Assembly: GCF_000953825.1 (NCBI RefSeq)
Contig: NZ_BBUL01000091.1
Span: forward strand, 62,001 to 126,000
Direction: 5' to 3'
Source of the DNA: Cellvibrio sp. OA-2007
Lineage (GTDB): Bacteria > Pseudomonadota > Gammaproteobacteria > Pseudomonadales > Cellvibrionaceae
DNA length: 64,000 nt
The translations under genes and the position numbers were made by a program. Positions 40,852 to 48,522 of the stretch are shown piece after piece. The notes beneath the pieces are model-generated. The model was not told the origin of the DNA, ran no database searches, and saw only the letters and a list, made by a program, of their open reading frames with translations. How positions within the stretch are numbered: the first letter of the stretch is position 1; each line of letters begins with the position of its first letter.

Positions 40852-41444
40852 TTATTCGTTTGTTTTTTTTGATCTTGTTTTCCATGCACTGTGGTGCTTG
40901 TAGTGCAGAAGTGAGTAACGCCGAAGTGGAGGTTTCACTTGAGCGTGCTGTTATATCTTTCTCTGGCTCAGTATCTAGTGATGATGTTTCGGGATTTAAA
41001 AATATTGTGGATTCGGGGGGGGTGCTGCTTATTAGAAAATTCACATCAGGAAATCTTGGTGGGCGAGGAGCTGAGTTGAACGAAAAGTTTTCTGCATCCG
41101 TTGTGACAAGTGACATGGCGTTTCCAATTAAAGGGCAGACCCCGTTTAGCGTGAAAGTGTTGTTTCCTGGCTTGCCAATAAAAAATGTTAAAGGCTTGTC
41201 TCGCTACACATTTCCTGTTGCAGCTTGTGATTTACATTTTGGTCAATGGATGGCGTTGTTGAAAGAAACAATTGCGCCATTGCCTGAGGCAGTTGAGGGT
41301 AGTTCAATTATTTTAAACGCAGTGTCTGGGTGTTGGATCTATGTGGAAGCTCAAGTAATAGATGATATTTTAGTGGGCGGATTTGCTGTTTTTAAGCGAG
41401 AAGAAAATGAGGTGAAGTTAGTTTCGATTATTGAATTATTATAA
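40848..41444 (+). CDS. Exported protein, candidate immunity partner of the glucosaminidase
   Basis: 198 residues from ATG 40848, which overlaps the stop of the glucosaminidase as ATGA. A signal peptide (MIIRLFFLILFSMHCGACSA) puts it in the periplasm; whether it is lipidated is unclear because the lipobox is poor. The rest is a beta-rich soluble domain without a family I recognise. Tight coupling to a cell-wall hydrolase and a periplasmic location are typical of immunity proteins for peptidoglycan-targeting effectors. Function is inferred from context only. Confidence 0.65.
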   Translation: MIIRLFFLILFSMHCGACSAEVSNAEVEVSLERAVISFSGSVSSDDVSGFKNIVDSGGVLLIRKFTSGNLGGRGAELNEKFSASVVTSDMAFPIKGQTPFSVKVLFPGLPIKNVKGLSRYTFPVAACDLHFGQWMALLKETIAPLPEAVEGSSIILNAVSGCWIYVEAQVIDDILVGGFAVFKREENEVKLVSIIELL

Positions 41445-41513
41445 ATATTAGTTTTTCTTACCTGCATCTGTTTAAGAGTTTAGCTGTGAATTTGATTGAG
41501 AGGCTATAAGGGA

Positions 41514-41886
41514 ATGATGAGGTATCTGTGCCAGAGCGTACTTCTTTTACTGGTGTTGTCCGCTTGCTCAGCAGACGAAAATAAACAGATTGTCGCCGCA
41601 AAAACGGATTTCGATTTGTTTTGCGAGCAGTTGACAATGGTGACAGAATCCGCAGATTTTTCGTCTTTGACAAGTGAAGATTGAGCGTCAAAAACTGGAT
41701 GCTATGTTGACTGAAAAGCTCGAACCCTCCAGCAATGCTTATATCGCCTGGACTGCTATTCGCAATGGCTCGCCATCAGAGCGATATTTTTTGTATAAAG
41801 ACGCTGCTGCAAGTACAGGATATGAGGATTGGGTATGTCCGGCAGCAAAATTACACGGCTCCGAGATGGGCTCGCTTCACGATTAA
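41514..41886 (+). pseudogene. Small lipoprotein gene with a frameshift
   Basis: From ATG 41514 the product starts MMRYLCQSVLLLLVLSACSA, a lipoprotein signal with lipobox LSAC, and stops after 56 codons at 41684. Overlapping it in another frame, codons from 41674 continue with KIERQKLDAMLTEKLEPSSN and end at 41886. Joining the two gives a plausible lipoprotein of about 124 residues, so a one-base indel near 41675-41685 is likely. The family is unknown. It could be a second immunity-type gene behind the glucosaminidase pair. Confidence 0.55.
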
Positions 41887-41996
41887 ATCCGCTGACGTTT
41901 TAGAGTCAGGCCGCCGAACTTCGCAGTTCGGCCATTTTCAGACGCTGGCATTTGATGTGGGTCGTGATGGTCTGCCCCTGGTACAAAGATCATAGG

Positions 41997-43259
41997 CTAT
42001 GGATATAGCCCTATTGGATTTCTTTGAATCTCTAGAATTTTTGTCATTTCAAGCTCAGGGACATCATAAAAATGATCCTCTAAACCGTTGAACTCTGATG
42101 CTCCCTGAACGATAAAGTCACCACAAAACATAGGGGGGCGCTTCAGGTCTAAAATGGTTGGAGTCAATTCTCTTTTGCCCAGCATTTTTTCATTATTTTC
42201 AATTAAGGCAGGTAGAGCCATCTCAAAGTAAGCAACGCCACAATTCTTTGCGCTACATGCAATTTTGCAATACTCCTCATGACTTCGAGCAAAGAAATGA
42301 CTTTTTGACTTCTTCCATGTAGGAAGTAAATCAAATATAAAATCAGAACTAAGGTCTAACTCATTTCGTCTTGCAAGAAACCTAATTTTTTGCATTGCAT
42401 AAAGCAATAGAAACTCTCTTGGCCAACTGCTCGCAAGCGAAGTTGGCGGAAGTAAATGCCCTTGCTTACGAGTCAAATATACCGCGCTATCGATACTTTC
42501 TCTCAACATGTCGTTTGGCATATGAAGAAGTAGAAAACAAATCGAAGCGGCAAGCTCGTATGCCTCCGCCACGTCGGTTATTTGTGAAGCTGACGCATAC
42601 GCATGAGCAATAGCATGGTATTCAGGGAAATCGGGGTTATATACAAAATCAATAGTCTTCTTTTTAAGAGAATGCTTTTCTAATGGCCAAATCTCCGTAT
42701 TTGTGAGCATAGGGACTACATCTCGCAGCTCCTGAAAAACAGCACAACATTCTAGTATTGAGCCTAAATATATAGGTGTTTTAAAATGAATTTTAGTCTC
42801 GTCACTTGGATGGTGAAAGCAAACAGATAGATGCTCATCAAAATCATGATGCAAAGGTCTGCTTATCGAAAAGCTATGCGTCCATGGTTGCTTCAAATAT
42901 TCTCCTTTTTCAATAAACATACCAAGACTCAAATCTTTTTTTAGCTGCCAGACATAAGGCATATCCATCCTCAGAGATTTCTGCAATTCAAAAATTTTGC
43001 TAATTGTCATTATTCCCTTAATTGAACAGTTCATGTCAGTCCAGTGACGTAATTCGTGCACCAAAGGTCTAACTATTTCTTCAATGCCTTGAAAAATTTG
43101 GTAGTCAAAATTTGTGGGATCTTTTAGCGCCTTGTCAAACCTGACAACTTGGTCGGCAGTTACGCTATCTAAATGGATGGTTTGGGTTAAGTGATTGTAT
43201 TTAGCAACAGTTGTGTCTGCTATTTTGTTGCAGCCAAAAAAAGAAGCTTCTCGCATCAC
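41997..43259 (-). CDS. Unrecognised protein with an HExxH motif
   Basis: 420 residues, no signal peptide and no membrane segment. The one identifiable motif is VRPLVHELRHWTDMN, with H68-E69-x-x-H72 in a helix-like context, as in zinc metallopeptidases. I cannot identify a third ligand with certainty; E, D and H residues follow throughout. The remainder is helical and rich in Leu, Glu, His and Lys. It stands alone on the minus strand next to the effector-like genes and its codon usage is A+T rich, so it is probably part of the accessory region. Metalloprotease activity is a suggestion from the motif only. Confidence 0.6.
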   Translation of the reverse strand: MMREASFFGCNKIADTTVAKYNHLTQTIHLDSVTADQVVRFDKALKDPTNFDYQIFQGIEEIVRPLVHELRHWTDMNCSIKGIMTISKIFELQKSLRMDMPYVWQLKKDLSLGMFIEKGEYLKQPWTHSFSISRPLHHDFDEHLSVCFHHPSDETKIHFKTPIYLGSILECCAVFQELRDVVPMLTNTEIWPLEKHSLKKKTIDFVYNPDFPEYHAIAHAYASASQITDVAEAYELAASICFLLLHMPNDMLRESIDSAVYLTRKQGHLLPPTSLASSWPREFLLLYAMQKIRFLARRNELDLSSDFIFDLLPTWKKSKSHFFARSHEEYCKIACSAKNCGVAYFEMALPALIENNEKMLGKRELTPTILDLKRPPMFCGDFIVQGASEFNGLEDHFYDVPELEMTKILEIQRNPIGLYP

Positions 43260-43501
43260 TTATAACCACCCCATAAAAAAATAAATTATCTTCAATGCTA
43301 AATTCAACTTACGCTTTGGGCATAACTACGACTTCCGGCGGCTTGCTTCGCTAAACTCGCCCTACAAAACCTGGCGGTCTTGTTGCTGGATTCAATGGAC
43401 ACTACGATAGCTGTTTGTATGTGTCAATTACACGACATAACCATTGGGGTGTTGCGACCGTACCTGTTGCAATAAATCTGCGCTGTCGCTTCGGCTGGAA
43501 T
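43260..43501. other. Gene-free stretch with a REP-like sequence
   Basis: No gene found. A GC-rich patch at about 43327-43365 (TACGACTTCCGGCGGCTTGC onward to CGCCCTAC) resembles short intergenic repeats of the GTAGGGCG class. The rest is unexplained. Confidence 0.35.
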
Positions 43502-43527
43502 AAAAAACGCCCGCATCGGCGGGCGTT
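43502..43527 (-). terminator. Intrinsic terminator of the ThuA-PMT-PA14 operon
   Basis: On the minus strand AACGCCCGC / GCGGGCGTT, a 9-bp stem with a 4-nt loop, then TTTTTA. Confidence 0.85.
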
Positions 43528-43554
43528 AATCATCAGGCGACATGCTTGGAAAAT

Positions 43555-44118
43555 TTAAAACTTTACACTCTTGGAATCTTCACCAAAATAGCGGGGTTTT
43601 TCATCGCCACGTGCGAATTCAACGGTGAAGCCGGAGTTGCCGAAGCCTTGGAAGTAGGAGATGTGTACTTGGTGATCGCCTTCGTTTAAAAAGATTAAAC
43701 AGGGTTGCACTGTGTATGGGCGGTCGCCCAGATGTTCGCACACTAGTTTGCCGTCGATACTTAACGAAAAACCGTCATCACTGCCCATCAAAAAGCGATA
43801 GGTGTCTGCTTGTTTGACTGAGATTTTATGATCGACATCGACAAAAAAATCATCGCTATAGGTTGCGATATTGCCGAGTTTTGGATGGCTGAAACGACTT
43901 TTGTCGAGCAGGTTTAGGTTGTCGACCATCACTTCGCGGGTGAATTCAATATCACGCTGCTGATAGATGTTGCCAATACTGACGCGGTTTTTACTGATCA
44001 CCAGTTTTACTACCGGATCGACAGTGACTGGCGTGATGCGCACTAAGATGAGAATCACAGTTAGTGCGATAAGCGCAGTGAAAATACTGTTTTTATTTAA
44101 AAAGTTCTGCATGTTCAT
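43555..44118 (-). CDS. Membrane-anchored PA14-like domain protein
   Basis: 187 residues. One N-terminal hydrophobic anchor (ALIALTVILILVRITPV, about 15-31), then a beta-rich periplasmic domain resembling PA14: YRFLMGSDDGFSLSIDGKLV (about 107-126), GDHQVHISYFQGFGNSGFTVEF (about 150-172). PA14 domains often bind carbohydrates. It begins 2 bp after the GT39 mannosyltransferase on the same strand, so the two probably act together on the same glycan or glycoprotein. The role is inferred. Confidence 0.7.
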   Translation of the reverse strand: MNMQNFLNKNSIFTALIALTVILILVRITPVTVDPVVKLVISKNRVSIGNIYQQRDIEFTREVMVDNLNLLDKSRFSHPKLGNIATYSDDFFVDVDHKISVKQADTYRFLMGSDDGFSLSIDGKLVCEHLGDRPYTVQPCLIFLNEGDHQVHISYFQGFGNSGFTVEFARGDEKPRYFGEDSKSVKF

Positions 44119-44120
44119 GA

Positions 44121-45635
44121 TTATCTCACCACCTGTAATTTCCAGAAGCTAAACCAATTGCGTAACTCAAATTGATCCTCGGTTAACCCCAGGCCATATG
44201 TGAAGGGTGAGAAGAACGCAAATACGGCGATGACCAACAGCGCAAACAGGCCGGCGTTGATAATGGTGTGTTTATTATTGGCGAGCACTTCATCGCGATA
44301 AATATAATTAAAAATAAGTGCGAGATTGACTGCGCCGAACAGGAGTGGCACCAGGTAGTGGTAGAGATACATCACCCGCTCGATTTGCAATATCGCAATC
44401 ATGTAGCTGATATATAAGCCGGTGAATGCGCAAATCCAATAGAAGAGTTTTTCATCTTTAATCGGGTTGTTGTAAATAAAGCGGCCAATAATTAAACCGG
44501 AAGATAAAATGATACCCGCGACCACTGAGAACCACACAATCGGGTTGCCGATCAGATATTTGTATTTGGTAATGGTTTTGCCATCAACTGTGTCTCTATC
44601 CCAGCGGTAACTGATAGTTTTACTGCTCAGTGGCCAGTTCATGGCGTAGCTGCCGTTTTCATCGGCTTTGCACACATCCAAGCGCGGTACGCCATCGGCG
44701 TATTCAGACATGTATTTCCAGTTGTCGCGCATGCCGAGTGAAAATGTTTTGAGTGACCAAGTGTTGCCCATGCGAATTTGATTGAGGTATTCGGGCGAGG
44801 CTTTGTAGGTGCGATCTTGATACACCTGTGTGCCCATGCCGATATGAACATAAAAGACGGCAAAAAATACCGCGGCAACCGGAATTACACCTGAGGGTAC
44901 GGTGGTGGCGAGACGTTTAAGTAATGCTTTCCAATCCCATTGTTTAATTGCGCTCCATTGATCTATGCCAAACAGCATTGCAAACAGCAGCAGCAAAATA
45001 AAAGCATTCACTTTTACAGCAATCGCCAAACCGATCAGCACGCCGAGAATGACATAGTGTTTCAGCTGGATTGCTTTTTGATGCAGGGTAAATTGCGTAG
45101 CGGTGCGCACAAAATAATACAGTGCACCGAGCACAAAAAAGAGTTGAATGCCTTCTAGCATGGCTGCGCGTGAGTGAATGACCAAAGCGTTGTCAAAAAT
45201 CACCATGCTGGTGAACGCGGCAGCGAGCCATGCGCGCTGGGTGATGCAATTGATAATGCCGTAAAAAAATAATACCGAGAACGCCATCATCACCACTGAC
45301 GGCCAGCGAAAACCTTTGTAGGTCATCTCTGGCGGTGCGTTATCACCCGTGAGGTAATCGGTCTCCAGCAATTTGCTTTTGTTAACTTTTTCATTGCCGC
45401 CAAATAGAACTTCGCCGATGGCCATGAGCTGTTTGCCCAGCGGCGGATGTGGCTCCATATACATCACACCGTCAATGTGTTTCTGTGCGGAGGCAACGTG
45501 ATAGTTTTCATCCCAAAACATGGCTTGCGGTGTGCCGTAATAGGGAAAATAAACCCCCAGTGAAATAAGCAAAATAACGGCGGGATAAATAAATCGTGCG
45601 TAGGTCTTTAAGACGTTCTTTAAGGAATTGTTCAT
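44121..45635 (-). CDS. Dolichyl-phosphate-mannose-protein mannosyltransferase family (GT39/PMT-like)
   Basis: 504 residues with about ten hydrophobic helices. The first periplasmic loop carries the PMT/ArnT-type acidic motif FWDENYHVASAQKHIDG (about 35-51) followed by EPHPPLGKQLMAIGE (about 57-71), which fits bacterial protein O-mannosyltransferases of GT-C fold. It would use polyprenyl-phosphate mannose at the periplasmic face. It sits between a ThuA-like gene (36 bp upstream) and a PA14-like protein (2 bp downstream) in one leftward operon. Confidence 0.85.
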   Translation of the reverse strand: MNNSLKNVLKTYARFIYPAVILLISLGVYFPYYGTPQAMFWDENYHVASAQKHIDGVMYMEPHPPLGKQLMAIGEVLFGGNEKVNKSKLLETDYLTGDNAPPEMTYKGFRWPSVVMMAFSVLFFYGIINCITQRAWLAAAFTSMVIFDNALVIHSRAAMLEGIQLFFVLGALYYFVRTATQFTLHQKAIQLKHYVILGVLIGLAIAVKVNAFILLLLFAMLFGIDQWSAIKQWDWKALLKRLATTVPSGVIPVAAVFFAVFYVHIGMGTQVYQDRTYKASPEYLNQIRMGNTWSLKTFSLGMRDNWKYMSEYADGVPRLDVCKADENGSYAMNWPLSSKTISYRWDRDTVDGKTITKYKYLIGNPIVWFSVVAGIILSSGLIIGRFIYNNPIKDEKLFYWICAFTGLYISYMIAILQIERVMYLYHYLVPLLFGAVNLALIFNYIYRDEVLANNKHTIINAGLFALLVIAVFAFFSPFTYGLGLTEDQFELRNWFSFWKLQVVR

Positions 45636-45671
45636 GATGTCTGTTGTTATATTTGAAGTTGTTGTCAGGAA

Positions 45672-46445
45672 TTATTTTTTGCGCAAACCTTTACCGGTTG
45701 CTGCCCAATAAAGTCCACCGTAGATGTGCTCAAGAAACAGTGAGTCGCTGTAGGTCGCTGGCAGGTGCCCAAGCGCAGTGTAAAATGCGCGGCCGCCATC
45801 GTAGTCGTGGTACCAAGCGATGGGGTGAAATTTGCCCATGCCTTCACCTTTTTTATCGCCCCAGCTGACTTTTGGGTCGTAGGTTTGTTCATCGACTGTC
45901 AAAATATAATTCAAACCTTTGATGCGCTCGGCACCAAATTCGTACCACTCATCTGTCCACAAAAACCGCTCTGGCATGCGTTCTACACCGGGAAATTTGC
46001 GATTGGTGACGGTGAGTTCGGCAGTTTGAATAACAGGATGAATATGAAAGGTGCGCCCCACCATTTTGGTGTACCAGTCCCAGTCGTATTCGGTATCCGA
46101 TGCGCTGTGAATGCCAACAAAACCTTTGCCGGAACGGATAAAACGCTCCATCGCGGCTTGTTGTTCATCGTTGAGGATATCGCCGGTGGTTAACAGAAAA
46201 ATGACGGCTTGGTAATTTTTGAGTTTTTCATCGTTGAAAATACTCGCGTCTTCATGCCAATCGATATTGAAGTGGTGGCGCAGGGCCATAGCGCGCATGG
46301 CGGTAACCCCTTCATTAACCGACTCATGATGCCAGCCACTGGTTTTGGTGAAGAGTAAAACGTTAAATTGTTGTGCCTGGGCGCTAAGGGTGGTGCAGAG
46401 GGATGCGCAGACCAGAGCAAAGGATAAAGCGATTCGTTTATACAT
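45672..46445 (-). CDS. Exported ThuA-like domain protein
   Basis: 257 residues. A signal peptide ends at LSAQAQQ (about 25). The ThuA-like class-I glutamine amidotransferase-type fold follows: NVLLFTKTSGWHHESVNEG (28-46), YQAVIFLLTTGDILNDEQQA, GFVGIHSASDTEYDW, and HPIAWYHDYDGGRAFYTALGH. This family is found with trehalose and other sugar-utilisation genes; many members are secreted and their reaction is not known. It is probably the first gene of the operon with the GT39 protein. Confidence 0.85.
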   Translation of the reverse strand: MYKRIALSFALVCASLCTTLSAQAQQFNVLLFTKTSGWHHESVNEGVTAMRAMALRHHFNIDWHEDASIFNDEKLKNYQAVIFLLTTGDILNDEQQAAMERFIRSGKGFVGIHSASDTEYDWDWYTKMVGRTFHIHPVIQTAELTVTNRKFPGVERMPERFLWTDEWYEFGAERIKGLNYILTVDEQTYDPKVSWGDKKGEGMGKFHPIAWYHDYDGGRAFYTALGHLPATYSDSLFLEHIYGGLYWAATGKGLRKK

Positions 46446-46543
46446 ATTTTGCCTCGCTGATAGGGGAGTTATTGTTGTCCCGGTTTCTTCTTATCTTTTT
46501 TTAAACCGGCGCCATCATAAGCGATACAAATTTATAGGCAATA

Positions 46544-46570
46544 AAAAAGGGCGCTGAGAGCGCCCTTTTT
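46544..46570 (-). terminator. Intrinsic terminator after the PEP-CTERM gene
   Basis: AAAAAGGGCGCT / AGCGCCCTTTTT, a 12-bp stem with a 3-nt loop. It is T-rich on both strands, so it could work in both directions. Confidence 0.8.
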
Positions 46571-46595
46571 GGGGTGGTCTAATTCACAGTGAGAA

Positions 46596-47306
46596 CTAGA
46601 CAGTGCGACGGCGTGTAGCGATCAAGCCAAGTAAGCCCAGCGCAAACAGCATCACAGAGCCTGACTCTGGAACCTTAACGGCTTCAAAGGTGATGGACTT
46701 AAGTTTGAAATAATCATTGTTTTGCGAAAGTGTTCCACCAAAAGCACGGTTGTATGCGCCAACCAGCCAATATTGCGCTTTCACATCGGCAGGGTTAACT
46801 GCAAAAGTACCTACGCCGTTGCGATTGTAGTTGCCAACCACGCTCCAGCCACTGCTGAGCAGTGCTGCCCAGTTGCTGCCAAAGCCGGTGAGGCCGCCAG
46901 AGAAAGGGGCTGCGCCTGTGTAAGCTAATACAGATACATCGGCATCGGTTTTGTACCAGCCAATGCCCAGGCCGCTCACATCAACAACTTTGTTGAAGGA
47001 GAACAGGAGTGCGTCGTAGTCGCCATTGGAGTTATCGACTGAGTGTTGCGGGCTGTTTTGGTTCTCAACACCAATGCCTGAACCAGACCATCGTGCAATT
47101 TGATCTTGTGCGATGGCTTTATCACCTGTGGATTTGTTGGACCATCCCGTGACAACGACATTGGCTTCTGTTGATGTGTAGCTAAACGAATTAGTATAAC
47201 CGGCGGTGTTGGGCGCCAGGTTGATGGTGACCGGTACGGCAAACGCATTCATAGCGAAACCGGTGCTCAATGCGAGTCCTGCAATAAGCGATTTGATAGA
47301 TAGCAT
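46596..47306 (-). CDS. PEP-CTERM sorting-domain protein
   Basis: 236 residues from ATG 47306. A signal peptide MLSIKSLIAGLALSTGFAMN ends near AFAVP. A beta-rich middle domain follows. The C-terminus is a textbook PEP-CTERM tail: VPESGSVMLFALGLLGLIAT and then RRRTV, that is motif, hydrophobic helix, basic cluster. Such proteins are processed by an exosortase and sent to the surface, often with exopolysaccharide genes. The exosortase is not in this window. The function of the middle domain is unknown. It is divergent from the OxyR-like gene. Confidence 0.85.
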   Translation of the reverse strand: MLSIKSLIAGLALSTGFAMNAFAVPVTINLAPNTAGYTNSFSYTSTEANVVVTGWSNKSTGDKAIAQDQIARWSGSGIGVENQNSPQHSVDNSNGDYDALLFSFNKVVDVSGLGIGWYKTDADVSVLAYTGAAPFSGGLTGFGSNWAALLSSGWSVVGNYNRNGVGTFAVNPADVKAQYWLVGAYNRAFGGTLSQNNDYFKLKSITFEAVKVPESGSVMLFALGLLGLIATRRRTV

Positions 47307-47536
47307 GATAGTAGAGTCCATTAGTGAGTGGTGATGGGTACTGCAGCGGCATCTAAGGCAATTTTTGCGCCATGATTGTAACCATTTGATTTTCATTGTG
47401 ATCCGGTTCGCATCTTAGATTGTGCTGGGGATTTGTGTAAGGTTTGTCGACAGAGGGGTATGTTGTTGGGGGCTGGCTTTACCCAGGATGGGGTAGGCGG
47501 GCACACTAGGTGTCATCACATTGGACTGAGTTTTCC

Positions 47537-48490
47537 ATGACCCTGACTGAATTGCGCTATATCGTTGTGCTTGCTGAAGAGCAGCATTTTGGCCGAACCG
47601 CTGAGCGCTGCCATGTAAGTCAGCCCACCCTCAGTATTGCTGTGCGCAAGCTAGAGGAGGAGTTGGGAGTGGTGCTATTTGAGCGCAGCAAAACCAGCGT
47701 CCGCACCACCCTTTTGGGCAACAAAATTGTCGCCCAAGCGAGACTGTTACTGGCGAATGCGGCAGTGATTAAATCCTTGGCTGAGGCGGGAAGAGATCAG
47801 TTGACTGGTCCTTTGGTGGTGGGCGCAATTTTTACTCTGGGGCCCTATTTGCTGCCACAGCTTATTCCGCGCCTGAGGCAGCAAGCGCCCAATATGCCGC
47901 TCTATGTGCAGGAAGATTACGCCGAGAGTTTGCGCAAAAAACTTCGCGATGGCGTGCTGGATGCGATTGTGGTGTCGCTGCCGTTTAGTGAGCCGGATGT
48001 AGTGACCCAAGAATTATTTGATGAGCCGCTAGTGGTAGTTATGCCGCAGTCGCATCCGCTGGCGCGCAAGCAGGAAGTTGCCCCTGCGGATATCGCAAGC
48101 GCCAATTTACTGTTGCCGGGAGCGGGGCATTGCCTGCGCGAGCAAATCTTGGCATTGCATCCTGAATGGCGCGATGAACAGTCGGCGCGCCACAGGGCTG
48201 AAGGAAATAGCCTTGAAACCCTGCGCTGTATGGTGGCGGCAGGGTTGGGGGTGAGTGTGTTGCCGCGTTCAGCGGCAGAATCGGGCTTGTGTGCGGCTAA
48301 TCGATTGGTCGCTCGTCCGCTGGTGGGTGGACAGCGCAAGTTGGGGTTGGCATGGCGTGCAAGTTTTCCGCGCCACAAGGCGATTGATGTGCTGCGCAAG
48401 GCAATCCAGACTTGTAGTGGCGACTACTGGAATTTCACTACTGAGCAGGAAGCGGTTGAGCAGACCATGCTGCCGCTGCAAGGTTGGTAA
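47537..48490 (+). CDS. LysR-family regulator, OxyR homologue with Cys199 but without Cys208
   Basis: 317 residues from ATG 47537. The HTH segment TLTELRYIVVLAEEQHFGRT...HVSQPTLSIAVRKLEEELGV is that of OxyR, and the effector domain aligns throughout (PGAGHCLREQILALHPEW; LETLRCMVAAGLGVSVLP). The peroxidatic cysteine falls at position 199, as in E. coli, but position 208, the resolving cysteine, is His. A disulfide switch as in E. coli is therefore not possible with that partner, though Cys at LETLRC or SGLC might substitute. A halogenase-like flavoprotein begins 32 bp downstream and is probably co-transcribed. Confidence 0.88.
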   Translation: MTLTELRYIVVLAEEQHFGRTAERCHVSQPTLSIAVRKLEEELGVVLFERSKTSVRTTLLGNKIVAQARLLLANAAVIKSLAEAGRDQLTGPLVVGAIFTLGPYLLPQLIPRLRQQAPNMPLYVQEDYAESLRKKLRDGVLDAIVVSLPFSEPDVVTQELFDEPLVVVMPQSHPLARKQEVAPADIASANLLLPGAGHCLREQILALHPEWRDEQSARHRAEGNSLETLRCMVAAGLGVSVLPRSAAESGLCAANRLVARPLVGGQRKLGLAWRASFPRHKAIDVLRKAIQTCSGDYWNFTTEQEAVEQTMLPLQGW

Positions 48491-48522
48491 TAATTGAATG
48501 CCATGTGGCGATGGGTACAGGT

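Noticed and set aside
41913-41932. GCCGAACT/AGTTCGGC hairpin as a terminator
   Set aside because: No T-run follows in either direction, so I do not call it a terminator.
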